Source: Mya arenaria
Lineage: Eukaryota; Mollusca; Bivalvia; Myida; Myidae
Reading direction: 5' to 3'
DNA length: 64,000 bases
Assembly (NCBI RefSeq): GCF_026914265.1
Contig: NC_069130.1
Location: 11,887,700-11,951,699, forward strand
Both the position numbers and the translations under genes were made by a program. The notes under the pieces are model-generated. The model did no database searches, was not told the DNA's origin, and saw only the letters and a list, made by a program, of their open reading frames with translations. Of this stretch, positions 25,701 through 40,949 are shown one piece after another; positions within the stretch are counted from its first letter, which is position 1; each line of letters starts with the position of its first letter.

Positions 25701-28700
25701 AGGCAATATTGACCGACCACTCGCCACATGCATTAGGGCCTTGGCGATATTGACCGACCACTCGCCACATGCATTAGGGTCTAGGCGATATTGACCGACC
25801 ACTCACCACATGCATTAGGGCCTAGGCGATATTGACCGACCCCTGATCATATGTATTGGGGCCTTGGCGATATTGACCGTCCATTCACCACATGTATTAG
25901 GGCCTTGGCGATATTGACCGACCACTAGCCACATGCATTAGGGTCTAGGCGATATTGACCGACCACTCACCACATGCATTAGGGTCTAGGCGATATTGAC
26001 CGACCACTGACCATATGTATTGGGGCCTTTTCGATATTGACCGACCACTCACCACATGTATTATGGCCTTGGCGATATTGACCGATCACTCACCACATGC
26101 ATTCGGCAATAGGCGATATTGTCCGACCACTCACAACATGTATTAGGCCCTAGGCGATATTGACCTACCACTAACCACGTGTATTAGGCCCTAGACGATA
26201 TTGACCGAACACTCACCACATGCATTAGGGCCTTGGCGATATTGACCGACCACTCACTACATGTATTAGGCCCTAGGCGATATTGACCTACCACTAACCA
26301 CGTGTATTAGGCCCTAAGCGATATTGACCGACCACTCACCACATGTATTAGGGCCTTGGCGATATTGACCGACCACTCGCCACATGCATAAGAGTCTAGG
26401 CGATATTGACCGACCACTCACCACATGTATTGGGGCCTAGGCGATATTAACCGACCACACACCACATGTATTGGGGTCTTGGCGATATTGACCGATCACT
26501 CACCACATGCATTCGGCCCTAGACGATATTGACCGACCACTCGCCACATGTATTGAGCCTTGGCGATATTGACCGACCGCTTACCACATATACTGGGGGC
26601 TTAAGCGATATCGACCGACCACTTAACACATGTAATGGGGGACTAGGCGATATTGACCGACCAATCACAACATGTATTCGGCCTTCGGCGATAATGACCG
26701 ACCACTCGCAACATGCATTATGGCCTTGGCGATATTGATAGACCACTCACCACATGCATTTGGGTCTAGGCGATATTGCACGACCACTCACCACATGTAT
26801 TGGGGCGTAGGCGATATTGACCGACCACTTAGGACATGTACTGGGGGCCAGGGTGATATTCAGCGAACACTCACCACATGCATTCGTCCCTAGACGATAT
26901 TGACCGACCACTCACCACAGGCATTCTGCCCTAGACGATATTGACCGACCACTCACCACATGTATTAGGCCCTAGGCGATATTGACCGACCAATCACCAC
27001 ATGTATTAAGCCCTAGGCGATATTGACCGATCACTCACCACATGCATTCGGCCCTAGACGATATTGACCGACCATTCAACACATGTATTAGGCCATAGGC
27101 GATATTGACCGACCACTCACCACATGCAATCGGCTATAGTCGATATTGACCGACCACTCACCACATGCATTAGGGCATAGGCGATATTGACAGACCTCTC
27201 ACCACATGCATTTGGGTCTAGTCGATATTGCGCGACCACTCACCACATGTATTGGGGCCTAGGCGATATTGACCGACCACTCACCACATGTACTGGGGGC
27301 CTGGGTGATATCCAGCGACCACTCACCACATGCATTCGGCCCTAGACGATATTGACCGACCACTCACCACATGCATTCGGCCCTAGTCGATATTGACCGA
27401 CCACTCACCACATGTATTAGGCCCTAGGCGATATTGACCGACCACTCATCACATGTATTAAGCCCTAGGCGATATTGACCGATCACTCACCACATGCATT
27501 CGGCCCTAGACGATATTGACCGACCATTCAACACATGTATTAGGCCCTAGGCGATATTGACCGACCACTCACCACATGCATTCGGCCCAAGTCGATATTG
27601 ACCGACCACTCACCACATGCATTAGGGCATAGGCGATATTGACAGACCACTCGCCTCATGTATTGGGGCCTAGGCAATATTGACCGATCACTCATAACAT
27701 GTATTAGGGCCTAGGAGATATTGACCCACCACCCACCACATGCATTAGGGTCTAAGCGATATTGACCGACCACTCGCCACATGTATTGGGGCCTAGGCGA
27801 TATTGACCGACCACACACCACATGTATTGAGGTCTTGGCGATATTGACCGACCACTCACCACATGCATTCGGCCCTAGACGATATTGACCGACCACTCAC
27901 CACATGCATTCGGCCCTAGACGATATTGACCGACCACTCACCATATGTATTAGGCCCTAGGCGATATTGACCGACCACCCACAACATGTATTAAGCCCTA
28001 GGCGATATTGACCGATCACTCACCACATGCATTCGGCCCTAGACGATATTGACCGACCACTCACCACATGTATTAAGCCCTAGGCGATATTGACCAACAA
28101 CTCACCACATGCATTCGGCCCTAGTCGATGTTGACCGACCACTCACCACATGCATTAGGGCATAGGCGATATTGACTGACCAATCGCCACATGTACTGGG
28201 GGCCTAGGCGATATTGACAAACCACTCGCCACATGTATTTGGGTCTAGGCAATATTGACCGACCACTCACCACATGCATTAGGATAAAAGCAATATTGAT
28301 CGACCACTCCCCACATGTATTAGGGCCTAGGCGATATTGACCGACCACTCACCACATGTATTGGGCCTAGGCGATATTGACCGACCGCTTACCACATGTT
28401 CTGGGGGCCTAGGCGATATTGACCGACAACTTAACACAAGTACTGGGGGACTAGGCGATATTGACCGACCACTCACAACATGTATTCGGCCCTAGAAGAT
28501 AATGACCGACCACTCGACACATGCATTAGGGCCTTGGCGATATTGACCGACCACTCACCAAATGCATTATGTTCTTGGCGATATTGAACGACCGCTCACA
28601 ACATGTATTAGGGCCTAGGCGATATTGACCGACCACTCACAACATGTGTTCGGCCCTAGGCGATAATGACCGACCACTCGCCACATGTATTAGGGCCTTG

Positions 28701-31700
28701 GAGATATTGACCAACCACTCACCACATGCATTAGGTTCTAGGAGATATTGACCGAACACTCACAACATGTATTAGGGCCTAGGCGATATTGACCGACCAC
28801 TCACCACATGCATTAGGGTCTAAGTGATATTGACCGACCACTCACCACATGTATTGGGACCAAGGCGATCTTGGCCGACCACTCATCGCATATATTGGGG
28901 CCTTGGCGATATTGACCGACCACTTACAACATGTATTGGGGCCTAGGCGATATTGATCGATCACTCACCACATGTATTATGGCCTTGGCGATATTGACCG
29001 ACCACTCACCACATGTATAATGGCCTTGGCGATATTGACCGAGCACTCACTACATGCATTCGGCCCTAGACGATATTGACCGACAACTCGCCACATGTAT
29101 TGGGCCTCGCCGATATTGACCGACAGCTTACCACATTTACTGGGGGCCTAGGCGATATTGACCGACCACTTACGACATGTACTGGGGGACTAGGCGATAT
29201 TGACCGACCACTCACAACATGTATTCGGCCCTAGGCGATAATGACCGACCACTCGCCACATCCATTAGGGCCTTGGCGATATTGACCGACCACTCACCAC
29301 ATGCAATTGGGCCTAGGCGATATTGACCGACCACTCACCACATGTATTGGGGCCTAGGCGATATTGACCGACCGCTTACCACATGTACTGGGGGCCTAGG
29401 TGATATTGACCGGCCACTCAACACATGCATTCGGCCCTAGACGATATTGACCGACCATTCACCACATGCATTCGGCCCTAGACGATATTGACCGACCACA
29501 CACCACATGTATTAGGCCCTAGGCGATATTGACCGATCAATCACCACATGCATTCGGCCCTAGACGATATTGACCGACCACTCACCACATGTATTAGGCC
29601 CTAAGCAATATTGACCGACCACTCACCACATGTATTAAGCCCTAGGCGATATTAACCAACCACTCACCACATTCATTCGGCCCTAGTCGATATTGACCGA
29701 CCACTCACCACATGCATTAGGGCATAGGCGATATTGACTGACAAATCACCACATCTAATGGGGGCCTAGGCGATATTGACCGAACACTCACCACATGTAT
29801 TAGGGCCAAAGCGATATTGACCGACCACTCACCACATGCATTAGGGCATCGGCGAAATTGACTTACCAATCACTAAATGTACAGGGGGCCTAGGCGATAT
29901 TGACCGACTACTCACCACATGTATTAGGGCCTAGGCGATACTGACCGACCAGTCATCACATGTATGAGGGCCTAGGCAATAGTGACCGACCACTCACCTC
30001 ATGTCCTGCGGGCCTAGGCGATATTGACCGACCACTCACCACATGCATTAGGGCCTTTGCGATATTGACCGACCATTCGCCACATGTTTTGGGGCCTAGG
30101 CAATATTGACCGACCACTCACCCCATGCATTAGGATCAAAGCGATATTGATCGACCACTCACAACCTGCATTAGGTTCTAGGCGATATTGACCGACCACT
30201 CACAACATGTATTAGTGCCTAGTCGATTTTGACCGACCACTCACGACATGCATTATGATCTAAGCGATATTGACCGACCACTCGCGACATGTATTGGGCC
30301 TAGGCGATATTGACCGACCTCTTACCTCATGTACTGGGGGACAAGGCGATATTGACCGACCACTCACAACATGTATTCGGCCCTAGGCGATATTGACTGA
30401 CCACTCGCCACATGCATTAGGGCCGTAGCGATATTGACCGACAACTCACCTAATGTATTAGGGTCTAGGCGATATTGACCGACCACTCACCACATGTATT
30501 GGGGCCTATGCGATATTGACCGACCACTTACCACTTATACTGGGGACCTAGGAGATATTGACCGACCGCTCACCACATGTATTAGGGCCTAGGCGATATT
30601 GACCGACCACTCACGATATGTATTGGGACCAAGGCGATATTGACCGACCACTCATTGCATGTATTGGGGCCTTGGCGATATTGACCGACCACTCACAACA
30701 TTTATAAGGGCCTTGGCGATATTGACCGACCACTCACCACATGTATTAGGCCCTAGGCGATATTGACCGACCACTCACCACATGTCTTATGCCCTAGGCG
30801 ATATTGACCAACCACTCACCACATGCGTTAGGGCCTAGGCGATATTGACCGACCACTCACCACATGTATTAGGCCCTAGGCGATATTGACCGACCACTCA
30901 TCACATGTATTAGGCCCTAGGCGATATTGACCGACCACTCACCACATGTTTTAAGCCCTAGGCGATAGTGACCGACCACTCACCACATGTATTAGGCCCT
31001 TAGCGATATTGACCGACCACTCGACACATGTATTAGGCCCTAGGCGATATTGACCGACCACTCGACACATGCATTAGGGCATAGGCGATATTGACCGACC
31101 ACTCACCACATGTATTAGGCCCTAGGCGATATTGACCGACCACTCACCACATGTATTAGGCCCTAGGCGATAATGACCGACCACTCACCACATGCATTCG
31201 GCCCTAGGCGATATTGACCGACCACTCACCACATGTATTAGGCCCTTAGCGATATTGACCGACCACTCGACACATGTATTAGGCCCTAGGCGATATTGAC
31301 TGACCACTCGACACATGCATTAGGGCATAGGCGATATTGACCGACCACTCACCACATGTATTAGGCCCTAGGCGATATTGACCGACCACTCACCACATTT
31401 ATTAGGCCCTAGGCGATAATGACCGACCACTCACCACATGCATTCGGCCCTAGGCGATATTGACCGACCACTCACCACATGCCTTAGGGCATAAGCGATA
31501 TTGACCGACAAATCACCACATGTACTGGGTGCCTAGGCGATATTGACCGACCAGTCAGCACATGTATTAGGGCCTAGGCGATATTGACCGACCATTCTCC
31601 ACTTCCATTAGGGCATAGGCGATATTGACCGACCACTCACCACATGTATTAGGCCCTAGGCGATAATGACCGACAACTCACCACATGCATTCGGCCCTAG

Positions 31701-33010
31701 GCGGTATTGACCGACCACTCACCACATGCATTAGGGCATTGGCGATATTGACCGACAAATCACCACATGTATTAGTGCCTAGGCGATATTGACCGGCCAT
31801 TCACCACTTCTATTAGGGCATAGGCGATATTGACCGACCAATCACCACATGTACTGGGGGCCTAGGCGATATTGACCGACCAGACAACACATGTATTAGG
31901 GCCTAGGTGATATTGACCGACCACTCATCACATGTATTAGGGCCTAGGCGATATTGACCGACCACTCACCACATGCATTAGGGCCTTGGCCATATTGACC
32001 GACCACTCACCACATGTACTGGGGGTCTAGGCGATATTGACCGACCACTCACCATATGCATTCGGCCCTACGTGATATTGACCGACCACTCACCTCATGT
32101 TTTGGGGCATAGGCGATATTGACCGACCACTTACCACATGTATTGGGGCCTAGGCGATATTGACCGACCACTCACCACATGTATTAGGCCCTAAGCGATA
32201 TTGACCGACCACTCACCACATGCATTTGGCCCTAGGCGATAATGACCAACCTGTCACCACATGGATTGGGGCCTAGGCGATAATGACCGACCAGTCACCA
32301 CATTTATTAGGGCCTATGCGATAATGACCAATCTGTCATCGCATGTATTAAGGCCTAGGCGATAATGACCAACCAGTCACCATATTTAATAGGGCCTAGG
32401 TGACATTGACCAAACAGTCACCACATACATTGGGGCCTTGGTGATAGTGACCGACCATACACCACATGTTTTGGGACCTAGACAATATTGACCGACCAGT
32501 CACCACATGTATTGGGGCCTAAGCGATAATGACCGACCAGTCACCACATGTATTGGGGTCAAGGTGATATTGACCGGCCAGTCACCACATGTATATGGGC
32601 CTAGGCAATATTTTCCGACCAGTCAATACATACATTGGGGCCTAGGTGATAATGACCGACCACTCACAACATGTATTGGGGCCTAGGTGACATTGTCCGA
32701 CCAGTCACTACATACATTGGGGCCTTGGTGATATTGACCAACCAAACACCACATGTATTTTGGCCTATGCGATATATACTGACCAGTCACAACATATATT
32801 GGGGCCTAAGCAATATTGACTGACCAGTCACCACATGTATTTGGGCCTAAGCGATTATGACCGACCAGTTACCACATATATTGGGGCCTAGGTGACATTG
32901 ACCGACCAGTCACCACAAATATTTGGGCATAGGGTACATTGACCGACCAGTCACCACATGTATTGGGGCGTAGGTGACATTTAACGACCTGTCACAACAT
33001 GAATCGGGGC
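16745..33010. repeat. 41-bp satellite array (C1), about 395 copies
   Basis: The consensus monomer is 41 bp, of the form CGATATTGACCGACCACTCA then CCACATGYATTAGGGCCTAGG. The period was checked by spacing of GCGATATTG at 16,951 and 16,992. Central monomers carry CCACTCAC. Outer monomers (16,780-16,890 and roughly 32,250-33,000) carry CCAGTCAC and TATTGGGG and are more varied. Variants such as GGACATATTG, and short indels, are interspersed. No promoter, gene or spacer-like unique sequence is seen inside. Open frames within the array are by-products of the repeat. Confidence 0.97.
18820..25068. repeat. Near-identical 3.12-kb tandem duplication inside the 41-bp satellite
   Basis: The run 18,820-21,945 recurs at 21,945-25,068. 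Two anchors give the same offset of 3,124 bases: GACCGCACACCAC at 18,851 and 21,975, and ACCATATGTATTAGGGCCTTGACG at 21,901 and 25,025. The order of variant monomers is preserved throughout. I noticed about a dozen single-base differences. About 76 monomers were duplicated as one block. Confidence 0.9.
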
Positions 33011-34499
33011 CTATTGACCGTTTTTTGGCCTAGGGAATATAATATTACGAGCAATGGAACAAAGTGGATATTAACCGAAATATCGCGAACAATATTGGGT
33101 CATGGAGATTTATTAACAAATCTATGTGGGTAAGGAGAACGAGGGGATATTGAACGACAAGACGGAATGGTGGTCAAAAGGATATTGACCGACAAGTCAT
33201 CACGGGTTTGGTTGCTACATGATAATTGACCGACAAGTCTTCATTAGTATACGGAAGAAGGGAATATTGACATACAAGTATGACAGCTAGGGCCCTAGAA
33301 CATCCTGACCCGTGGGAAGGCGGCATCTGGATATAGCTGATATGACCCGTAGCTATGCGACTATCGGCATTTGCAGTTTAAAATGATGAAATACTAAACC
33401 CTCGGTGTTTATTCAAATTAATATTCACGGCGAAATAAAGCAAAGGAAACATATCAATTGTTTTGTCCAATCGCCAGTAAAACATAGCTGGTCCGTTCAT
33501 ACAGAAATGATCTACCTTAAAAGCATGAAATTATTTCAATGTTTTGACATATCGGAGTGTGGCGGTATTACACAGGCGTGTGAAAAAAAATGAAATTGTG
33601 TTTCCTAACTCCTACCACTGGAGCAATTAAATTTCTAATTAGCCTAATGGTCGTCGGGGATGTTCCAGACACAAAATACCTTTTCTTAGAAATCCTTCCA
33701 GGCATATTTACCCATTACGCAGTTATACTAGACCTTATCTGCATCGGCCAACCTGACCTCATATCGCTATTAAAACTAGTATGGCCAACACAGTTCTGAA
33801 GGGAGCTAAGTTTTTATTTAAATGGTTTTTAGATCTAGTTATGTATCCTTTCAAAATGAGAATTGTTTTTCGAGATACACGCCAGTTACATATGCTTGAA
33901 GAAGAGTGTAAAAAGTCTATTACTGCGAAAAGATCAAACGTTCATGCTCAAGCGACATACTTTTTTCTTTCATGATATCCAACATGTAATTTAGCAGAAT
34001 GCACGTAGGGACCTAAATGGAACAGAATTCCATTTAAATGCTTGGTAACTGCATCTAGAATGACAATACTAACATTAGTCAGCCTTATATACCCCACGAA
34101 AAGCGCTCGATTTAATCGATGCTTTCTTTTTTATTCAAACTATGCGTCGATTAGTTGAAAACCAAGCACTTTGATTGGTCGCAATCAGCATTCTGATTGA
34201 TCAACATTATTCTTATGTAAAAAAAACTATCAAAGATGATTCCGACTTTCAGAAATTCACTATACATTTCTTCTTAAATATGCAAAAGGCTTTTAAAACG
34301 TTAAACAAACAAAATAGCGGCTAACATCAATCATAAAAAACCGTTATCAAAGAGGTTCAGTTCTTAATATGTATCTTTGATATAACATAACATCGCTATT
34401 TACCTAAGAAAGTTCGAGAAAGTTTTTAAGATACAGTCAACAGCTTTACAGGGCTGTGGTAAACTTCTTCACATATTAATGAAACAAATCTTAATTATA
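33011..34499. other. Linker D1 between the two satellites
   Basis: The linker aligns to segment 2 at 54,140-54,447 plus 56,158-56,830. A 41-bp-satellite-derived word (GATATTGACCGACAAGTCATC) recurs at 33,180 and again, decayed, near 33,220. The site TTA at 33,244-33,246 is the unfilled counterpart of the Harbinger-like insertion at 54,448. Bases about 33,705-34,352 have no counterpart in segment 2 and hold no recognisable gene. From 34,353 the copies match again up to the 36-bp satellite. Confidence 0.65.
33405..33700 (+). pseudogene. Cys-containing ORF shared by both D linkers, frameshifted here
   Basis: Two frames (33,405-33,593 and 33,590-33,700) together match the single frame at 56,321-56,640. 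Shared stretches include EIKQRKH, NCFVQS, KLFQCF, SECGGI and TPTTGAIKFL. A short deletion at the run of A near 33,585 introduces a stop here. I do not recognise the family, and conservation between the copies may only reflect the recent duplication. Confidence 0.3.
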
Positions 34500-37400
34500 A
34501 ACAAAAATCCTGATCATATACCAACATACGTAGTATATCAAAAGAAACCTTCTATACCACCAGATACAGAATATTCAAAGAATTATTCTTTATCAACATA
34601 CATCGTATTCCTAGGTACCTTCTTTACCAACATGCATGGTATATCAACAAGATTCTTCATACCATCATACATAGTATATCCACAGATAACCTCTATATGA
34701 ACAAACATAGTATATCCACATAAATCTTCTATACCATTATACATAGTATATCCACAGATAGCCTCTATATCAACATGCATAGTATATCCCCAAAAATCTT
34801 CTAATACCAACATACATAGTATATCCACAAAACCCTTCTATACCAACATACATAGTATATCCACAAAACCCTTCTATCCCAACATACATAGTATATCCAC
34901 AAAACCCTTCTATACCAACATACAGTGTATATCCACAAAACCCTTCTATACCAACATACATAGTATATCCACAAAACCCTTCTATACCATCATACAGAGT
35001 ATATCCACAGAATCCTTCTATACCATCATACATAGTATAACAACAGAAACATTCTATAACAACATGCATAGTATATCCACAGAAACCTTCTATAAACAAC
35101 ATAATAGTATATCCACAGAAATCTTCTATACCATCATACACAGTATATCCAAAGAAACCTTCTAAACCATCATACACAGTCTATCCACAGAAACCTTCTA
35201 TACCACCATACACAGTACATCAACAGAAACCTTCTATACCATCATACACAGTACATCAACAGAAACCTTCTATACTTTCTCATATAGTATTTACACAAAA
35301 AACTTCTATACCAACAGGCATAGTAAATCCACTGGAATCTTCTATACTAACATACATAGTACATCTACAGACACCCTCTATACCAAAATAAACAGTATAT
35401 CCACAAAAACCTAATATACCAATATCCATAGTATATTCATATATACCTTCTATACCAACATGCACAGTATATCAACAGATACCTTCTATATCATCATAAA
35501 CAGAATATCCACATAAACCTTCTATACCAACATACATAGTATATTCACAGAAACCTTCTATTCCAGAATACATAGTATATCAACAGATACCTTCTATACC
35601 TACATACAAAGTATATCCACAACAACCTGCTATACCAACATACAAAGTATATCCACCGAAACCTTCTATACCAGCAAAGATAGTATATCCACAGCAACCT
35701 TCCATATCAACACACGTAGTATATCTACAGGAACCTTCCATACCAACATACATAGTATATCCACAGAAACTTTCTATATCATCATAAACAAAATATCCAC
35801 ATAAACCTACTATACCAGCATACAGAGTATATCCACAGCAACCTTCTATAGCAACATACGTAGTATATCCACAGATACCTTCTATACCAACATGTACATT
35901 ATATCCACAGATACCTTCTATATCATCATAAACAGAATATCCACAGAAATCTTATATAACAACATACATAGTAAATCCACAGAAACTTTCTATACCTACA
36001 AACATAGTATATCCATAGGAACATTCTGTACCAACATACATAGTACATCCACCGAAACCTTCTATACCAACATACATATTAGATCCAAAGAAACCTTCTA
36101 TACCAACATACATAGTATATCCACAGGAACCTTCTATACGAACATACACAGTATATCCACAGAAACCATCAATACCAACATACATAATATATCCACAGAA
36201 TCCTTCTATACCATCATGCATAGTATATCCACAGAATTCTTCTATACAATCATACATATTACATCCACAGAAACCGTCTATACCAGCATACAAAGTATAT
36301 CCACAAAACCCGTCTATACCAACATTCATATTATATCCACAGACACCGTCTATACCAACATACATAGTATATCCACAGACAACTTCTATACCATCATACA
36401 TAGTATATCCACAGACACCTTCTATACCAATAAACAAAGTATTTTCACAGACACCTTCTATACCAACAAACATAGTATATCCACAGACACCTTCTAAACC
36501 AACAAACATAGTATATCCACAGACACCGTCTATACCAACATAAAAAGTATATCCACAAAAACCTTCTATACGAACATACAAAATACATGCACAGAAACCT
36601 TCTATACCATCATACACAGTACATTCATAGAAACTTTCGATACCATCATACAAAGTATATCCACAAAAACCTTCTATACCAACATGCACAGTATATCAAC
36701 AGATACCTTCTATATCAGCATTAACAGAATATCCACATAAACCTTCTATGATAACACACATAGTATATCCACAGAAACCTTCTATTCCAAAATACATAGT
36801 ATATCAACAGATACCTTCTATACTTACATACAAAGTATATCCACAACAACCTTCTATACCAACATACAGAGTATATCTACCGAAACCTTCTATACCAGCA
36901 AAGATAGTATATCCACAGCAACCTTCTATATCAGCATACGTAGTATATCCACAGGAACCTTCTTTACCGTCATACATAGTATATCCACAGATACCTTCTA
37001 TACCAACATGTACAGTATATCCACAGACACCTTCTATATCATCATAAACAGAATATCCACAGAAACCTTATATAACAACATACATAGTAAATCCACAGCA
37101 ACCTTCTATACCTACAAACATAGTATATCCATAGGAACATTCTGTACCAACATACATAGTACATCCAACGAAACCTTCTATACCAACATACATATTAGAT
37201 CCAAAGAAACCTTCTATACCTACAAACAAAGTATATCCACAGGAACCTTCTATACGAAAATACACAGTATATCCACAGAAACCATCAATACCATCATGCA
37301 TAGTATATCCACAGAATTCTTCTATACAATCATACATATTATATCCACAGAAACCGTCTATACCAACATACATAGTATATCCACAGAAACCTTCTATATC

Positions 37401-40400
37401 AACATACATAGTATATCCACAGAAACCTTCTATATCAACATACATAGTATATCCACAGACACCTTCTATACCAACATACTTAGTATATCCACAGACACCG
37501 TCAATACCAACATACATAGCATATACACAGACACCGTCTATACCAACAAACATAGTATTTCCACGGACACCTTCTATACGAACAGACATAGTACATCTAC
37601 AAACACCTTCTACACCAACATACATAGTATATCCACAGACACCTTCTAAACCAACAAACATAGTATATCCACACACACCGTCTATACCAACATACATAGT
37701 ATATCCATAAAAAACTTCTATACGAACATACATAGTACATCCACAGAAACCTTCTATACCAACATACACAGTACATCCACAGAAATTTTCTATACCATCA
37801 TACAAAGTATATCAACAAAAAACTTCTATACCAACATACATAGCATATCCACAGAAATCTTCTATACCATCATACATAGTATATCCACAAAAACCTTCTA
37901 AACCATCGTACAAAGAATATCCACAGACACCGTCTATACCAACATACATAGTATATCCACAAAACCCTTCTATACCAACATACATAGCATATCCTCTGCA
38001 ACCTTCTATATCAACATACAGAGTACATCCACAGAAACCTTCTATACCAACATACATAGTATATCTACAGAAACCTTCTTTACCATCATGCATAGTATAT
38101 CCACAGAAACCTTTTATATCATTATACATAGTATATCAATAGAAACCCTCTATACGAACATATAGAGTATATCCACAGAAACCCTCTATACGAACATACA
38201 TAGTATATCCACAGCAACCTTCTATACCAACATACAGAGTACATCCACAGAAACCTACTATACCAAGATTCATAGTATATCCACAGAAACCTTCTATACG
38301 AACAAACATAGTACATCCACAGAAACCTGCTATACGAACAAACACAGTATATCCACAGAAATCTTCTATACCAACATACATAGTACATCCACAGAAACCT
38401 GCTATGCGAACATACAAAGTACATCCACAGAAACCTTCTATACGAAAATACACAGTATATCCACAGAAACTTTCTATACCAACATACATAGTATAGCCAC
38501 AGACACCTTCTATACCAACACACATAGTATATCCACAGACACTTTCTATACCAACATACGTAGTACATCCACAGAAACCTTCTATACCAACATACATAGT
38601 ATATCCACAGAAACCTTCTATACCAACAAACAAAGTATATCCACATACATCTTCTATACGAACAAACATAGTATATCCACAGACACCTTCAATACCAACA
38701 TACATAGTAAATCCACAGACATCTTCTATACCAACAAACATAGTATATCCAGAGACACCTTCTATACCAATAAACATAGTATATCCACAGACACCTTCTA
38801 TACCAAAATATATAGTACATCCACAGAAACCTTATATACCAACATACATAGTATATCCACAGACATAGTATATACGAACAAACATATAATATCCACAGAC
38901 ACTTTCTATACCAACAGACATAGTACATCCACAGAAACCTTCTATACGATCATAAATAGTATATCCACAGAAACCCTCTATATCAACATACATAGTATAT
39001 CCACAGAAACCTTCTATACCAAGATACATAGTATATCCACAGAAACCTACTATACGAACAAACATAATACATCCACAGAAACTTGCTATAAGAACATACA
39101 CAGTATATCCACAGAAATATTCTATACCAACATACATAGTACATCCACAGAAACCTGCTATACGAACATACAAAGTACTTCCGCAGAAACCTTCTATACG
39201 AACATACACAGTATATCCATAGAATCCTTCTATACCAACATACATAGTATATCCACAGAAACCTTCTATACGAACATATATAGTATATCCACAGAGATCT
39301 TCTATACCAACATACATAGTATAGCCACAGACACCTTCTATACCAACAAACATAGTATATCCACAGACACCTTCTATACCAACATACAGAGTACATCCAC
39401 AGAAACCTTATATAACAACATACATAGTATATCCACAGACACCTTCGATATCAACAAACATAGTATATCCACAGACACCTTCTATACGAACAAACATAGT
39501 ATATCCACAGACACCTTCTATACCAACATACATAGTAAATCTACAGACATCTTCTATACCAACAAACATAGTATATCCAAAGACAACTTCTAAACCAACA
39601 TACATAGCATATCAACAGACACCTTCTATACCAATAAACATAGTATATCCACAGACACCTTTTATACCAACAAACATAGTATATCCACCAACACCTTATA
39701 TACCAACATACATAGTATATCCACAGACACCTTCTTACCAATAAACATAATATATCCACAGACACCTTCTATACCAATATATATAGTACATCCACAGAAA
39801 CCTTATATACCAACATACATAGTATATCCACAGACACCTTCTATACAATAGACATAGTAAATCCACAGAGACCTTCTATACGAACCAACATAGTATATCC
39901 ACAGACACCTTCTATACCAACAAACATAGTATATCCACAGACACCTTCTATACCAACAAACACAGTATATCCACAGACACCTTCTATACCAATATACATA
40001 GTATATCCACAGAAACCTTCTATACCAACAAACATAGTATATCCACAGAAACCTTCTATACCATCAAACATAGTATATCCACAGATACCTTCTATACCAA
40101 CATACATAGTACATCCACAGAAACCTTCTATACGAACATACATAGTATATCCACAGACACCTTCTATACCAACATACATAGTATATCCACAGACACCTTC
40201 TATACCAACAAACATAGTAAATCCACAGACACCTTCTATAGCATCAAACATAGTATATCCACAGACACCTTCTATACCAACATACATAGTACATCCACAG
40301 AAACCTTCTATACGAACATACACAGTTTATGCACAGAAACCTTCTATACCATCATACATAGTATATCCACTGAAACCTTCTATACCAACATACATCGTAC

Positions 40401-40805
40401 ATCCACAGAAACCTTCTATACCAGCATACATAGTATATCCACAGAAACCTTCTATACGAACATACATAGTACATCCACAGAAATCTTCTATACGAACATA
40501 CATAATATATCCACAGAAACCCTCTATACCAACATACATAGTATATCCACTGAAACTTCTATACCAACATACATAGTATATCCACAGAAACCTTCTATAC
40601 CAACATACATAGTATATCCACAGAAACCTTCTATACCAACATACACAGTATATCCACAAATCCTTCTATACCAACATACATATTATAACCACAGAAACCG
40701 TCTATACCAACATACATAGTACATCCACAGACACCTTCTATACCAACATACATAGTACATCCACAGAAACCTTCTATACCTACAAACATAATATATCCAC
40801 AAAAA
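34500..40805. repeat. 36-bp satellite array (E1), about 175 copies
   Basis: The monomer is 36 bp, of the form TATATCCACAGAAACCTTCT then ATACCAACATACATAG. Variants alternate between CCATCATAC, CGAACAAAC and ACAGACACC forms. Because 36 is divisible by three, two plus frames and two minus frames of the consensus have no stop, so open frames up to 245 codons cover the array. No start context, splice signal or codon-position bias suggests they are genes. Confidence 0.97.
35455..37805. repeat. Higher-order duplication within the 36-bp satellite
   Basis: A block of variant monomers is present twice in tandem. The word TGCACAGTATATCAACAG occurs at 35,461 and 36,685, an offset of 1,224 (34 monomers). 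ATAGGAACATTCTG occurs at 36,015 and 37,131, an offset of 1,116 (31 monomers). The difference indicates loss of about three monomers in one copy. A second, shorter pattern with an offset near 756 (21 monomers) links 38,262 and 39,021. Confidence 0.75.
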
Positions 40806-40949
40806 TCTTCTAGTAGTCGCTTTTTTCATCAACCTCTCTACACATGGTGTAAAGGCTAAATTGTTTTAGTCATAAGAAGCAAGTATATACATGATGCATT
40901 TATAAATATAAATTACAAAGATAATAAAGACCTTATTTCAATGTCAAGG
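40806..40949. other. Short unique spacer between satellite E1 and inverted duplication
   Basis: The sequence is A/T-rich with no recognisable feature. Segment 2's satellite E2 is followed by different sequence, so the junction here is rearranged. Confidence 0.5.

Noticed and set aside
17598..30199. Short minus-strand open frames with MVGQYRLGPNACGEWS-type repeats
   Set aside because: These are translations of the 41-bp satellite; the frame is lost whenever monomers vary, since 41 is not a multiple of three.
16745..33010. CRISPR array
   Set aside because: Units are contiguous 41-bp monomers without unique spacers, in a eukaryotic context with no cas genes.
34500..40805. Long open frames (up to 245 codons) as genes for repetitive proteins
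   Set aside because: They occur on both strands and in several frames at once, exactly as a stop-free 36-bp unit predicts, with no promoter, splice or start context.
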